NCBI RefSeq assembly: GCF_029871235.1
Contig: NZ_SSOM01000070.1
Location: 62,001-126,000, forward strand
Direction of reading: 5' to 3'
Source: Pseudomonas sp. BN411
GTDB lineage: Bacteria; Pseudomonadota; Gammaproteobacteria; Pseudomonadales; Pseudomonadaceae
DNA length: 64,000 bases
Both the position numbers and the translations under genes were made by a program. The stretch's first letter is position 1. Each line of letters begins with the position of its first letter. This document shows, one piece after another, positions 1 to 8,834 of this stretch. The notes beneath the pieces were generated by a model. It did no database searches. It worked only from the letters and a program-made list of their open reading frames with translations, and was not told where the DNA came from.

Positions 1-1339
1 CCACCGCGATCACCGACACCAGCCCCAGCACCACGCCGGCGATGCCGAAGATCTTCCCGGTCATGTCCGGGCTCGGCGATGCGTACCAGATGGCGTAGAG
101 CATCCCGGCGATGCCGAAGAGCTGCGGCAGCGGATAGAACGGCGTCTTGAACGGACGGGCGATGGCCGGGTAGCGGCGGCGCAGGGCGATCACATCCAGG
201 TGGACGATGATGTAGGCCAGCAGCCAGGCCAGCGCGGCGGCCAACAGCAGCAGGTTGACCGAGGCGGCGTCCTGGCCAAGTACCAGGATCGGCAGGCCGG
301 TGATGGCCGACACGAACAGCACCGATACCCAGGGGGTACGGGCACGCGGGCTGAGGCGCTTGAAGATCGGGAAGGCCTGGCCGTTCTGCGCCATGCCGTA
401 GAGCATGCGCGGAATGGACGCGAGCGAGGAGTTCAGGGTGCTGAAGGTGGCAGTCACCGAGGCGATCACCAGGAACAGCTCACCGGCCTTGCCGAACACC
501 TTGGTGGCGAACAGGTAGTGCGGCAGCGCGTCGGTGGTCAGCGCTTCCTGCGGCACCATGAACAGCGCACCCAGGCAATACAGGCCGATGGTGAGGAAGA
601 TCACCGTCAGGCCGATGATCATCGAGCGCGGGATGTTGCGTTCCGGCCGCTTGGTTTCCTCGACCAGAGGGCAGACGAACTCGGCGCCGACGAAGCCCCA
701 CACGGCCAGCGCGGTGAGGGTCAGTACACCGGCGCCCATGGGGTTCCAGTCGCCCTGGATCACGGTGCTGGCGGTTTCGCTCGGCGCACCTTCGACGATG
801 GCGGCAATGCCCAGCAACAGCAGCACGAACACCATCACCGTCGCCAGTGCGGTCTGCAGCTTGGCGAAGATGTCGATACCCATCAGGTTGAGGACGGTGA
901 ACAGGCCGAGCACGCCGAAGGCGATGGTGAACGGCGGGAACACGCCCGGGTAGATCTTGCCGACGATCAGGTCGAGCAGCAGCAGCTCGGCCGACAGCGC
1001 GAACATGGCCACGACCACGTAGCCGGAGAAGGTGGAGAGGATGGCCGGGAAATGCCCCAGCGCCACTTCGGTGTAGCTGGAAAGGCCGCCAGCGCGGGGA
1101 ATCATCAGCGACAGTTCGGAGAAGGAACACGCGTAACTCAGGGCCAGCAGGTAGGCCAACCCCAGCGGCACGATGAAGCCCAGGCCGGAGAATCCGGCGC
1201 CCTGCAACATCAGCACCATTACCCCCTGTGACACCACCAGGCCGATGGCGACGGACAGCAGCGCCCCCAGACCCAGCACCCGGCGGAAACCACCCGCCTC
1301 CGCCTGCCCATGGGCAGGAACGGACACACTTGCACTCAT
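1..1339 (-). CDS. APC-family amino acid/polyamine permease (3' end outside window)
   Basis: An open frame runs from an ATG at 1339 off the left edge, giving 446 codons of a multi-pass membrane protein. The N-terminus (MSASVSVPAHGQ) is followed by many hydrophobic helices, a helix-1 region rich in Gly/Val/Ser, and a conserved acidic segment near residues 220-235 (WGFVGAEFVCPLVEETKRP), all as in APC-superfamily transporters. It is a proton-coupled inner-membrane importer by family; substrate is not readable from sequence. Neighbours on the same strand are a polyamine-type periplasmic binding protein and an aldehyde dehydrogenase, which suggests an amine or amino-acid substrate. The C-terminus is cut by the window edge. 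Confidence 0.85.
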   Translation of the reverse strand, partial: MSASVSVPAHGQAEAGGFRRVLGLGALLSVAIGLVVSQGVMVLMLQGAGFSGLGFIVPLGLAYLLALSYACSFSELSLMIPRAGGLSSYTEVALGHFPAILSTFSGYVVVAMFALSAELLLLDLIVGKIYPGVFPPFTIAFGVLGLFTVLNLMGIDIFAKLQTALATVMVFVLLLLGIAAIVEGAPSETASTVIQGDWNPMGAGVLTLTALAVWGFVGAEFVCPLVEETKRPERNIPRSMIIGLTVIFLTIGLYCLGALFMVPQEALTTDALPHYLFATKVFGKAGELFLVIASVTATFSTLNSSLASIPRMLYGMAQNGQAFPIFKRLSPRARTPWVSVLFVSAITGLPILVLGQDAASVNLLLLAAALAWLLAYIIVHLDVIALRRRYPAIARPFKTPFYPLPQLFGIAGMLYAIWYASPSPDMTGKIFGIAGVVLGLVSVIAV

Positions 1340-1480
1340 GACACTCTCCAATCTTGTATTTGTTATCCGCCCGCCTGGCCGTGGATGCCGGCGGGCTTGG
1401 TAGTACCAGGTACGGCTGCGCCGTCCCCGTCAGTCACGCCGCTCTCGGCCACCGTACTTGGCGGCCAAGGGGCGAGAATT

Positions 1481-2533
1481 TCAGCGTGCCGCCCAGGCGT
1501 TGAAGCGCTCTTCCAGCTCCTCGCCGTGGTTGACCCAGAACTCGGCGCTGACCAGCTGCGCCTCGGCCAGGTTGGCCGGTGCGGTGGGCAGTTGTGCCTG
1601 GGTTGCGGCGGGCAAGGCGGCCAGGGCGTCCTTGTGGACCGGGCCGTAGGGGATCTGGCTGGAGAAGGTCTTCTGGGTTTCCGCCTGGCTGGCGAAGGCG
1701 ATGAAGCGCTCGGCCAATGCCTTGTTCGGGCTGTCGCGGACGATGGCCCAGTGGTCCGGGTCGTAGAGGTTGCCGTTCCAGACGATGGCGAGCTTCGAAC
1801 CTTCCTTCTGCGCGGCGGCGATGCGGCCGTTGTAGGCAGCGGACATCACCACGTCGCCGGCCACCAGCCATTGCGGCGGCTGGGCGCCGGCTTCCCACCA
1901 CTGGATGTGCGGCTTGATCTCATCCAGCTTGCGGAAGGCACGGGATACGCCTTCCGGGGTTTCCAGCACCTTGTAGAGGTCTTCGCGTTTCACCCCGTCG
2001 GCCAGCAGTGCCGCTTCCAGGGTGTACTTGGCGCCCTTGCGCAGGCCGCGCTTGCCGGGGAAGCGCTGGGTGTCCCAGAAGTCCGCCCAGGAGCTGGGCG
2101 CGCTGGCCAGTTTGTCGGCGTTGTAGGCCAGCACCATGGACCAGACGTAGCTGGCCACGCCGCACTCGCTGACGGTGCCGGGCATGTAGCTGGCGGACTG
2201 GCCGAGCACGGCCGGGTCCATGCGCTCGAACAGGCCCTCTTCGCAACCGCGCAGCAGTTCGGGACTCTCCACTTCCACCACGTCCCAGGTGACCTGGCCG
2301 ATGTCGACCATGGCTTTGACCTTGGACAACTCGCCGTTGTACTCGCCGGCCACCACCTTGCCGGCGCCGCTCTGTTCGAAGGGTTTGAAATAGGCCGCTT
2401 CCTGCGCGGCCTTGGTGGCACCGCCGAAGGAGATCACGGTGAGGTTGGAGGACTCGGCCATGGCCGGCGCGCTGGCGGCGGCCAGCAGGGCGATACCGAG
2501 GGTGGCACGGATGCACGGGAAGGACTTGAGCAT
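1481..2533 (-). CDS. ABC transporter substrate-binding protein, spermidine/putrescine (PotD/PotF) type
   Basis: The product has 350 residues with a signal peptide (MLKSFPCIRATLG..., cleaved near SAPAMA-E) and the SBP_bac type fold: SFGGATKAAQEAAYFKPFE at the N-lobe, then TWDVVEVESPEL and WWEAGAQPPQWLVAGDVVMSA-type segments seen in PotD-like proteins. It would bind a small cation such as a polyamine in the periplasm. No ABC ATPase or permease gene lies beside it; the neighbours are an APC permease and an aldehyde dehydrogenase. It is therefore an orphan binding protein in this window, perhaps using a transporter encoded elsewhere. The start at 2533 gives a good signal peptide. Confidence 0.85.
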   Translation of the reverse strand: MLKSFPCIRATLGIALLAAASAPAMAESSNLTVISFGGATKAAQEAAYFKPFEQSGAGKVVAGEYNGELSKVKAMVDIGQVTWDVVEVESPELLRGCEEGLFERMDPAVLGQSASYMPGTVSECGVASYVWSMVLAYNADKLASAPSSWADFWDTQRFPGKRGLRKGAKYTLEAALLADGVKREDLYKVLETPEGVSRAFRKLDEIKPHIQWWEAGAQPPQWLVAGDVVMSAAYNGRIAAAQKEGSKLAIVWNGNLYDPDHWAIVRDSPNKALAERFIAFASQAETQKTFSSQIPYGPVHKDALAALPAATQAQLPTAPANLAEAQLVSAEFWVNHGEELEERFNAWAAR

Positions 2534-2687
2534 GGAAACTCCCTCACTACTTGTAAGTTGTGATCAGTTGCTGAGGCAGTCGTGGCCAGGAGGCCAGAGC
2601 CCATGCGTGCACCACGCACGGGATTGGATTTCTTGTTGTGGACGGCCGCGCACCGTAGGAGCACGCGGCCGGGTCGTCAGAGCGACC

Positions 2688-4178
2688 TCAGCGAAGCTGG
2701 AACCAGGTGGTTTTCAGTTGGCTGTACTTGTCGAAGGAATGCAGCGAGAGGTCGCGACCGAAGCCGGACTGCTTGCCGCCGCCGAAGGGCACGGTGACGT
2801 CCAGAGCGTCCACCGTGTTCACCGACACTGTTCCCGCCTTGAGCGCGCGGGCGACCCTGTGGGCGCGATGCAGGTCATCGCTCCACACCGAAGCGGCCAG
2901 GCCGTAGATGCTGTCGTTGGCCAGGCGCAGGGCCTCTTCTTCTGTATCGAAGGCGCTGATGGCCAGCACCGGGCCGAACACCTCTTCCCGCGCCAGCTGC
3001 ATGTCGCTGCTCACATCGGCGAAGACGGTGGGTTCGACGAAATTGCTGGAGCCGTTGAAGGTCAGGCGGCGACCGCCGGCGAGCAGCCGTGCGCCCTCCC
3101 CTTGCGCGCCCTCGATGAAGGACATGACGCGGGCGGTCTGCCCGGCGTCGACGATAGCGCCAGCGCGGCTGGCCGGGTCCAGCGGATCGCCCGGCATCCA
3201 GTTGCGGGCCTTGGCCAGCAGGCGTTCGATGAATTCGTCCTGGATGGAGCGCTGCACATACAAGCGCGAGTTGGCCGAGCAGACTTCGCCCTGGTTGAAG
3301 AAGATCCCGAAGGCGGCCTTCTCGGCAGCCAGATCCAGGTCGCGGCAATCCTCGAAGATCAGGTTCGGGCTCTTGCCGCCGCATTCCAGCCAGACCTGCT
3401 TGAGGTTCGACTGCGCCGAGTACTGCATGAAGTATTTGCCCACCTGGGTGGAACCGGTGAACACCAGGCAATCCACATCCGGGTGCAGGCCGAGGGCCTT
3501 GCCGGCGCTTTCGCCCAGGCCCGGTACCACGTTGAGCACGCCTTCCGGCAGCCCGGCTTCCAGTGCCAGCTCGGCCAGGCGCAGGGCGGAGAACGGCGAC
3601 TGCTCGGCGGGTTTCAGCACCACGCTGTTGCCGGCGGCCAGGGCCGGCGCCAGCTTCCAGGCAGCCATGTCGAGGGGAAAGTTCCAGGGCACCACGGCAG
3701 CGACCACGCCCAGCGCTTCGCGGGTGATGGTGGCCAGGGCGTTTGGCGCGGTGGGGGCGACCTGGTCGTAGAGTTTGTCCAGGGCCTCGCCGTACCAGGC
3801 GAACACGTGGGCAGCGCCGGGAACGTCAATGTTGTAGGCGTCCATCACCGGCTTGCCCATGTTCAGGGAATCCAGCAGGGCCAGTTCTTCACGGTGGGCC
3901 ATCATCAGTTCGGAGAGACGCAGCAGCACCCTCTTGCGCTCCACCGGCGCCATGCGTGCCCAGGGGCCTTCGTTGAAGGCACGGCGCGCCGTGCGCACGG
4001 CCAGGTCAACTTCCGCCTCGCCGCAGGCGGCGACGCGGGCCAGCAATTGGTTGGTGGCCGGGTTGATCGAGTCGAAGGTTGCGCCAGAGGCGGCGGACAC
4101 CTGGCGACCGCCGATCAGCGCCTTGTCAGTGAATGCTTGCCGGGCAGCTCGCTGCTGCCAATAGCCGAGATCTAACAC
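2688..4178 (-). CDS. NAD(P)-dependent aldehyde dehydrogenase, PuuC/KauB-like
   Basis: The 496-residue aldehyde dehydrogenase oxidises an aldehyde to the acid. The cofactor-binding segment PWNFPLDMAAWKLAPALAAGN lies near residues 164-183, the catalytic general base Glu265 sits in LECGGKSPN, and the nucleophile Cys300 sits in FFNQGEVCSANSR. Sequence style is closest to gamma-glutamyl-gamma-aminobutyraldehyde dehydrogenases and related polyamine-pathway enzymes, which fits the adjacent PotD-like binding protein and APC permease; that assignment is inference. It is transcribed divergently from the LysR gene at 4409, which probably controls it. Confidence 0.88.
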   Translation of the reverse strand: MLDLGYWQQRAARQAFTDKALIGGRQVSAASGATFDSINPATNQLLARVAACGEAEVDLAVRTARRAFNEGPWARMAPVERKRVLLRLSELMMAHREELALLDSLNMGKPVMDAYNIDVPGAAHVFAWYGEALDKLYDQVAPTAPNALATITREALGVVAAVVPWNFPLDMAAWKLAPALAAGNSVVLKPAEQSPFSALRLAELALEAGLPEGVLNVVPGLGESAGKALGLHPDVDCLVFTGSTQVGKYFMQYSAQSNLKQVWLECGGKSPNLIFEDCRDLDLAAEKAAFGIFFNQGEVCSANSRLYVQRSIQDEFIERLLAKARNWMPGDPLDPASRAGAIVDAGQTARVMSFIEGAQGEGARLLAGGRRLTFNGSSNFVEPTVFADVSSDMQLAREEVFGPVLAISAFDTEEEALRLANDSIYGLAASVWSDDLHRAHRVARALKAGTVSVNTVDALDVTVPFGGGKQSGFGRDLSLHSFDKYSQLKTTWFQLR

Positions 4179-4272
4179 GCTGCACTCCCAGAGCGACCGT
4201 CTGTGCGGTCACGTTGTTATTCGGGTTGAGGCAGATGGTGCGCCAGCTTCCGGCAGAGGAAAATTATTAAAA

Positions 4273-4289
4273 ATATGCTCGAGTCATAT
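4273..4289. promoter_or_regulatory. Candidate LysR-type operator in divergent region
   Basis: ATATG and CATAT arms separated by 7 bases form a dyad in the AT-rich part of the 230-bp gap between the divergent aldehyde dehydrogenase and LysR genes. The shape (short dyad with T-N11-A type spacing) fits LysR binding sites. A second dyad, TGGGGT/ACCCCA at 4330-4348, lies closer to the LysR start. Confidence 0.35.
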
Positions 4290-4408
4290 GAAAAAACTCG
4301 GCAGCTCATGCGGCCTCGCAGGTGCCGCCTGGGGTAAGGTTCACCCCATAACGACAAGCACAGAGAGCCGCCTCGCGCGTGCGCAGGCGGCCAACAACAG
4401 AGGTGCCC

Positions 4409-5329
4409 GTGGCTACCTATACCTTGCGACAACTCAAGTATTTCGTGACGACCGTGGAGGCCGGCAGCGTGGCCGAAGCCTCACGCAAGCTGTACATCGC
4501 CCAGCCGTCCATCTCCACCGCCATCAAGGGCCTGGAAGAGAGCTTCGGCGTGCAGCTGTTCATCCGCCACCACGCCCAGGGCGTGTCGCTGACGCCCAGC
4601 GGCACACGCTTCTACGAGAAGGCCCAGGAGCTGCTGCGGGTAGCCCGCGAGTTCGAACAGAACGCGCTGGCCGACAACGACATCGTCGCCGGACAGATCG
4701 ACATCGGTTGCTTCGAGACCGTTGCCCCGCTCTACCTGCCCCAGCTCATCGCCGGCTTCCGCGAGCAGTACCCCGGCGTGGACATCCGCATCCGCGATGG
4801 CGAGCAGCAGGAGCTGGTCCAGGGCCTGACTGCCGGCACGTTCGACCTCGCTTTCCTCTACGAACACGACCTGGACAGCACCATCGCCACCGAACCGCTG
4901 ATGCCGCCGCAGCGACCCTACGCCCTGCTGCCGGAGAACCACCGCTTCGCCAGCCAGGCCCAGGTGTCCCTGCGCGACCTCTGCCTGGAGCCGATGATCC
5001 TGCTGGACGTGCAGCCAAGCCGGACCTACTTCGTCAGCCTGTTCCACGAACTGGGCCTGACGCCCAACATCGTGTTCAGCTCGCCGTCGATCGAGATGGT
5101 GCGCGGCATGGTCGGCCAGGGGTTCGGCTTCTCCCTGCTGGTCACCCGCCCCCATTCGGAGTGCACCTACGACGGCAAGAAAGTGGTCACCGTCGATATC
5201 GCCGAACCCGTCGCCACCTCCGGCCTGGTAGCCGCCCGCCTCAAGCGCGGCCAGCTCACCAAGCCCGCGCAGTTGTTCGTCGACTTCTGCCGCGAACGCC
5301 TGGCCCAGAAGACGCACGACGCCCCGTAG
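4409..5329 (+). CDS. LysR-family transcriptional regulator
   Basis: The 306-residue regulator has an N-terminal winged helix-turn-helix (LRQLKYFVTTVEAGSVAEASRKL...ISTAIKGLE) and a LysR substrate-binding domain from about residue 90. The GTG at 4409 is chosen because GAGGTG lies a few bases upstream and LysR proteins begin just before the TLRQLKYF motif; an in-frame ATG at 4379 would add ten residues without family support. It is divergent from the aldehyde dehydrogenase, so it likely regulates the amine-type catabolic genes to its left. Its 3' end forms part of a 169-bp tandem duplication. Confidence 0.88.
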   Translation: MATYTLRQLKYFVTTVEAGSVAEASRKLYIAQPSISTAIKGLEESFGVQLFIRHHAQGVSLTPSGTRFYEKAQELLRVAREFEQNALADNDIVAGQIDIGCFETVAPLYLPQLIAGFREQYPGVDIRIRDGEQQELVQGLTAGTFDLAFLYEHDLDSTIATEPLMPPQRPYALLPENHRFASQAQVSLRDLCLEPMILLDVQPSRTYFVSLFHELGLTPNIVFSSPSIEMVRGMVGQGFGFSLLVTRPHSECTYDGKKVVTVDIAEPVATSGLVAARLKRGQLTKPAQLFVDFCRERLAQKTHDAP

Positions 5330-5628
5330 GTTGGTCTGAGCGCAGCGAAGCCCAACGAGCGGCGCTGCCCCCTCACTCTTGCAGGATGTGGTTGAGCAAT
5401 GTGATCCCGATCAGCCTTGATCGATGGGTATCGCAAGCTCCACCCATCCTACGAGTGACCGCAAACGTCCGGCACAGAAGACGAACGATGCCCCGTAGGT
5501 TGGTCTGAGCGCAGCGAAGCCCAACGAGCGGCGCTGCCACCTCACTCTTGCAGGATGTGGTTGAGCAATGTGATCCCGGTCAGCCTTGATCGATGGGTAT
5601 CGCAAGCTCCACCCGTCCTACGAGCTGC
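5291..5628. repeat. 169-bp tandem duplication including the LysR gene tail
   Basis: Two head-to-tail copies with a period of 169 bases: 5291-5459 and 5460-5628. The first copy begins inside the last codons of the LysR gene; the second begins with a decayed version of the same coding tail. Each copy then carries a GTAGGTTGGTCTGAGCGC element and a segment containing GATCGATGGGTATCGC. The intergenic parts are almost identical, while the coding-derived part shows several substitutions. Confidence 0.9.
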
Positions 5629-5836
5629 CCCACCCAATCCACCCACAGTTCAAGCCCGAGTGGGCATGAGGATGACTTGTGCCTCGCAGGCGCGAGTCAC
5701 CCCTCTCCTCTTCAGGGAGAGGGGCCGGGGGTGAGGGGGGACGGCAGCACAGAATTCCAGGAAGCCTGCTGCCAGCGAGCACCATTCCTCTCAGCAGCAG
5801 CTAATACCGACATAGCCCCACGAGAAACACACAGGC
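5629..5836. other. Non-coding stretch with a GC-rich hairpin repeat
   Basis: Together with the duplication before it, this forms a gap of about 500 bases without a gene between the convergent LysR and hydroxylase genes. It contains a hairpin with CCCCTCTCC/GGAGAGGGG arms at about 5700-5724 followed by a G-rich tail, a type of intergenic hairpin common in Pseudomonas and Xanthomonas relatives. It may end transcription from either side. Nothing else was seen. Confidence 0.6.
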
Positions 5837-6862
5837 TCAGCCATTGCGCAGCGGAATCCGCTGTGTACGCCTTTGCCGGGCGAGCTTGCGGGCGGTGTCC
5901 ACGAAGGGCGTGACGATCAGGCCGTAGATCGTCAGGTAGCGCTCGAGGTCCTTTTCGCCGGTGCCGAAGCGGATCGCCTCGGGCTCCGGGGTGGTGACGT
6001 AGAGGGTGCCGAACATCCAGTCCCAGAGCGACAGGTTGGTGCCGAAGTTCTTGTTGAAGTGCCGGGGCGCGTCGCTGTGGTGAATCTGATGCTGGGCCGG
6101 ACTGTTCAGCACATGCTCGACCACCGGCCCGAACGACAGCCAGACATGGCTATGACGCAGGTTCGCCGCCAGGCCATTGAAGATGAAGACCAGATAGGTC
6201 ACGCCAAACAGGGTGTAGCGGCTGACTTCCCCGCCGCAGGCGTACCAGAAGCCCCCGGCATAGAGGCCGAGAAGAACGCCAACGGAAAGCTTCTCGACGA
6301 CTTTTTCCAGGAAGTGCACGCGGCTTGCGGTCGCCGGCACCAGCACGGGCGCCGAATGATGGACCTTGTGAAACGCCCAGAGCCAGCGGGAATGAAAGGC
6401 CCGGTGAGCCCAGTAGTGCATGAAGTCCTTCAGCAGAAACACCCCCAGCCCGTAAAGCAGGGAAAGCGAAAGGTTCTCGCCGAGCTGTGGGCGCGCGCCC
6501 CACAGGTTGGTGAAGAAGGCGATGTAATCCCCGGACTTCAGGATGTAGGGGTCCACCAGGCCGACGATGGGCAGGACCAGCGCGACCTTCAGGATGGCGC
6601 GCACGAAGTAGTAGCGGTAATCCAGCCATGCCGAGCGGTGGAAATAGACCCGGCTCCCGCCGATGAACTGCCAGAACGAGCGAGCGTCTGTCAGCCCCCG
6701 ATACTTCCGGTAGCGGTACAGTCCGTAGCCGATGCTGTAGGACAGGAGAAGAAACAGAACACCGAGACGGCCGTTCAGGTCGAAGATCCCGAGAAACTGC
6801 TTGGCGACCGGCTCGATGACCAGCTCGGTCAGGCGCTCATAGGCAAGCGAGAGAACATCCAT
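5837..6862 (-). CDS. Sterol desaturase / fatty acid hydroxylase family protein
   Basis: The 341-residue integral membrane di-iron enzyme has the histidine boxes of the family: HYWAHRAFH and FHKVHHS near the middle, and HQIHHSDAPRHFN near residue 250, with several hydrophobic helices before them. Such enzymes hydroxylate or desaturate lipid substrates using O2; the substrate here is unknown. The ATG at 6862 (MDVLSLAYERL) is preferred over the longer frame from 6943 because the extra residues have no family resemblance and an AAGG lies upstream of 6862. It stands alone, flanked by repeat-bearing intergenic DNA. Confidence 0.85.
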   Translation of the reverse strand: MDVLSLAYERLTELVIEPVAKQFLGIFDLNGRLGVLFLLLSYSIGYGLYRYRKYRGLTDARSFWQFIGGSRVYFHRSAWLDYRYYFVRAILKVALVLPIVGLVDPYILKSGDYIAFFTNLWGARPQLGENLSLSLLYGLGVFLLKDFMHYWAHRAFHSRWLWAFHKVHHSAPVLVPATASRVHFLEKVVEKLSVGVLLGLYAGGFWYACGGEVSRYTLFGVTYLVFIFNGLAANLRHSHVWLSFGPVVEHVLNSPAQHQIHHSDAPRHFNKNFGTNLSLWDWMFGTLYVTTPEPEAIRFGTGEKDLERYLTIYGLIVTPFVDTARKLARQRRTQRIPLRNG

Positions 6863-7010
6863 GAACGGCTGACCTTCGGCAATGGGACTGGGTAATTGGA
6901 ATCGTGTGCTAATTGCGAAGCATTTATACGCGATGCCGCCCACTGAGGTGGAGCTTTCGCAGACGAAATGGAGATAGGGCGAGTCAGGAGGTCGGATTGA
7001 TCCCGCCGTC

Positions 7011-7091
7011 GGTGCGCACGGCGCACCCTACAGGGAATCCCAGCGATAGAGCTCTTCGCGGTGGAAATCCCACGCGGGGATTCCACCCTAC
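7011..7091. repeat. Pseudomonas-type intergenic palindromic repeats
   Basis: A 21-base element starting GGTGCGCACGGCGCACC at 7011-7031 is found again, identical, at 15025-15045. It is followed by an imperfect inverted repeat with GGTGGAA/TTCCACC arms at 7060-7088. Both end in CCCTAC, a shared signature of these elements. They lie between the hydroxylase and flavin reductase genes and hold no coding sequence. Confidence 0.7.
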
Positions 7092-7101
7092 CGCCAGTCG
7101 C

Positions 7102-7680
7102 TCACTCCTCCCGCACCACCGCCGCATCGCCGATGGCATAGAAATGCCCGCCGGCGATGTAGTGCAGACTGCGCCAGCGCTCGTCGGCCTGTTCGAAGTG
7201 CCAGTGGCCGTCCTTGAACACGCGGGTATCGGCCCAGGCGCCGACCACTTCACCGATGAACAGGTCGTAGGTCTGCTGGTTGTGCGGTTCGGGGATCAGT
7301 TTGCAGATCAGCCAGGCGGAGCTGCCGGCCACCAGGGGCACGTCGAAGCCGTCCATGCGGAACAACTCGACGCCGCTCTGCGCCAGCTTGTCCGGCGCCT
7401 CGTCCAGGCTGCGGGTGCCGACCTTGTAGGTGAGTTCCAGCTGGCCGAGGTTGGGCACCTGCAAGGCGAAGTAGCCGCTCTTTTCCACCAGCGCGCGGGT
7501 GCGGGTGGCCTTGTCCAGCACCACGGTCACCTTCGGTGGCGAGAAGTCCAGGGCGCAGGACCAGGCGGCGGCCATGACGTTATCGACGCCGTCGTGGCTG
7601 GCGGAGACCAGCACGGTGGGGCCGTGATTCAGCACGCGATAGGCACGGTCCAGCGCCACCGGCGCGATGTGTTCGTTCAT
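7102..7680 (-). CDS. Flavin reductase-like FMN-binding split-barrel protein
   Basis: The 192-residue protein matches the flavin reductase domain family: PTVLVSASHDGVDNVMAAAW near the N-terminus, then SPPKVTVVLDKATRTRALVEKSGYFALQVPN, and the typical later segment HYIAGGHFYAIGD. Members bind FMN and reduce flavin or act as small oxidoreductases. The ATG at 7680 follows a GAGG about 7 bases upstream; the upstream extension in the same frame is unlike the family. It lies between a hydroxylase and a LysR gene on the same strand, with no clear operon partner. Confidence 0.82.
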   Translation of the reverse strand: MNEHIAPVALDRAYRVLNHGPTVLVSASHDGVDNVMAAAWSCALDFSPPKVTVVLDKATRTRALVEKSGYFALQVPNLGQLELTYKVGTRSLDEAPDKLAQSGVELFRMDGFDVPLVAGSSAWLICKLIPEPHNQQTYDLFIGEVVGAWADTRVFKDGHWHFEQADERWRSLHYIAGGHFYAIGDAAVVREE

Positions 7681-7809
7681 GGGGAACCTCGTTCGGGAAG
7701 GAGCTGACTGCATGCTGCAGCCAGCTCGGGCAATGCGCGGATTATGCGGATTGCAGGGCGCGCTCACCACACGCGGCATCCATTCGAGTCCGACGCCCTG
7801 CCCCGCCTA

Positions 7810-8727
7810 TCAGCCAGCGATACCACTGTCCCGCCAGTACGCCTTCAAGTGCTCGATGAACACCTTCACCTTGCGCGTGTTGCGCCGATGGGTGAGGTAG
7901 AGCACGTAGACCTGCGGGCCGAAGCCACTGGGCTCGCGCCAGTACTCGGGCATCACTTCCACCAGTTCGCCGCTCGCCAGGTAAGGGGCCGCGCTCCATT
8001 GCGGAATGAACTGCAGGCCCAGGCCATCCAGCAGGCAGGCCAGGAGGAAGTCGTAGTTGTCACTGGCCAGGCGCGGTACCGGCTGGCTGAGGCGGATGCG
8101 CTGGTCGCCCTTGGTCACCCACCAGAAATGCCGGTTGAGCAGTGGGTGGCGGAAGATCAGCCAGTCGTGCTGCAGGTAGTTTTCCAGGGTCACGTCCCCG
8201 CCTCGCTCCGCCAGATAGCGGGGGCTGGCGCAGAGGGTGATGCGGTTTTCCACCAGGGGTTGGGCGATCACGCTGGGCAGGTCGGTGGGCCCGTCACGCA
8301 GAGCAAGGTCGTAGCCGCCGTCAACCAGGTCCACATAGGTGTCGGAGAGGTCCACCTCCAGGTGCACATGCGGGTATTCGCGCAGGAAGCGGCAACACAC
8401 GGCATTGAGGAAGGCCGGGCCGAAGGATGGCGGCGCGGTGATGCGCAGACTGCCGCGCAACTCGTGCTGCAACTGCTCGACGCCCTCGCCGGCCAGTTGC
8501 AATTGCATCAGGGCCTGGCGGGCTCCCTCCAGGTAGATGTGCCCGGCTTCGGTGAGGGACATCCGACGAGTGGTGCGCTCGAACAGCTTGGTGCCCAGCC
8601 CCTCTTCCAGTTGCGCCACGGCCTTGGTCAGGGATGACGGCGTGGTGCCGAGTTGCTCGGCGGCACGGCTGAAATTGCCCTGTTCGGCAGCGGCGACGAA
8701 CATGGCCAGCGCGGTCAATCGGTCCAT
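7810..8727 (-). CDS. LysR-family transcriptional regulator
   Basis: The 305-residue regulator begins MDRLTALAMFVAAAEQGNFSRAAEQL, a standard LysR helix-turn-helix of the subgroup that starts with DRL, followed by the effector-binding domain. The ATG at 8727 is preferred to the GTG at 8739 because GTGGAA lies at ribosome-binding distance from it. It is transcribed divergently from the amidohydrolase-acyltransferase-transporter cluster starting at 8835, only about 107 bases away, and probably controls that cluster. Confidence 0.88.
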   Translation of the reverse strand: MDRLTALAMFVAAAEQGNFSRAAEQLGTTPSSLTKAVAQLEEGLGTKLFERTTRRMSLTEAGHIYLEGARQALMQLQLAGEGVEQLQHELRGSLRITAPPSFGPAFLNAVCCRFLREYPHVHLEVDLSDTYVDLVDGGYDLALRDGPTDLPSVIAQPLVENRITLCASPRYLAERGGDVTLENYLQHDWLIFRHPLLNRHFWWVTKGDQRIRLSQPVPRLASDNYDFLLACLLDGLGLQFIPQWSAAPYLASGELVEVMPEYWREPSGFGPQVYVLYLTHRRNTRKVKVFIEHLKAYWRDSGIAG

Positions 8728-8737
8728 TTTTATTTCC

Positions 8738-8753
8738 ACTTCAGAAAAGAAGT
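8738..8753. promoter_or_regulatory. Candidate LysR operator
   Basis: ACTTC and GAAGT arms separated by 6 bases lie just upstream of the LysR start and in the 107-bp divergent region with the amidohydrolase gene. Position and dyad shape fit an autoregulatory LysR site. Confidence 0.35.
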
Positions 8754-8834
8754 TATGCCGGCCTTGGCGTTATTCCCGGCACGGCGACTGGGTAGTCTTC
8801 GCCTCAGACCAACAAGAATCAAGGCCAACACCCC

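Noticed and set aside
2412-4175. A 587-codon plus-strand open frame opposite the aldehyde dehydrogenase
   Set aside because: Antisense shadow; the minus-strand frame has catalytic Cys300 and Glu265.
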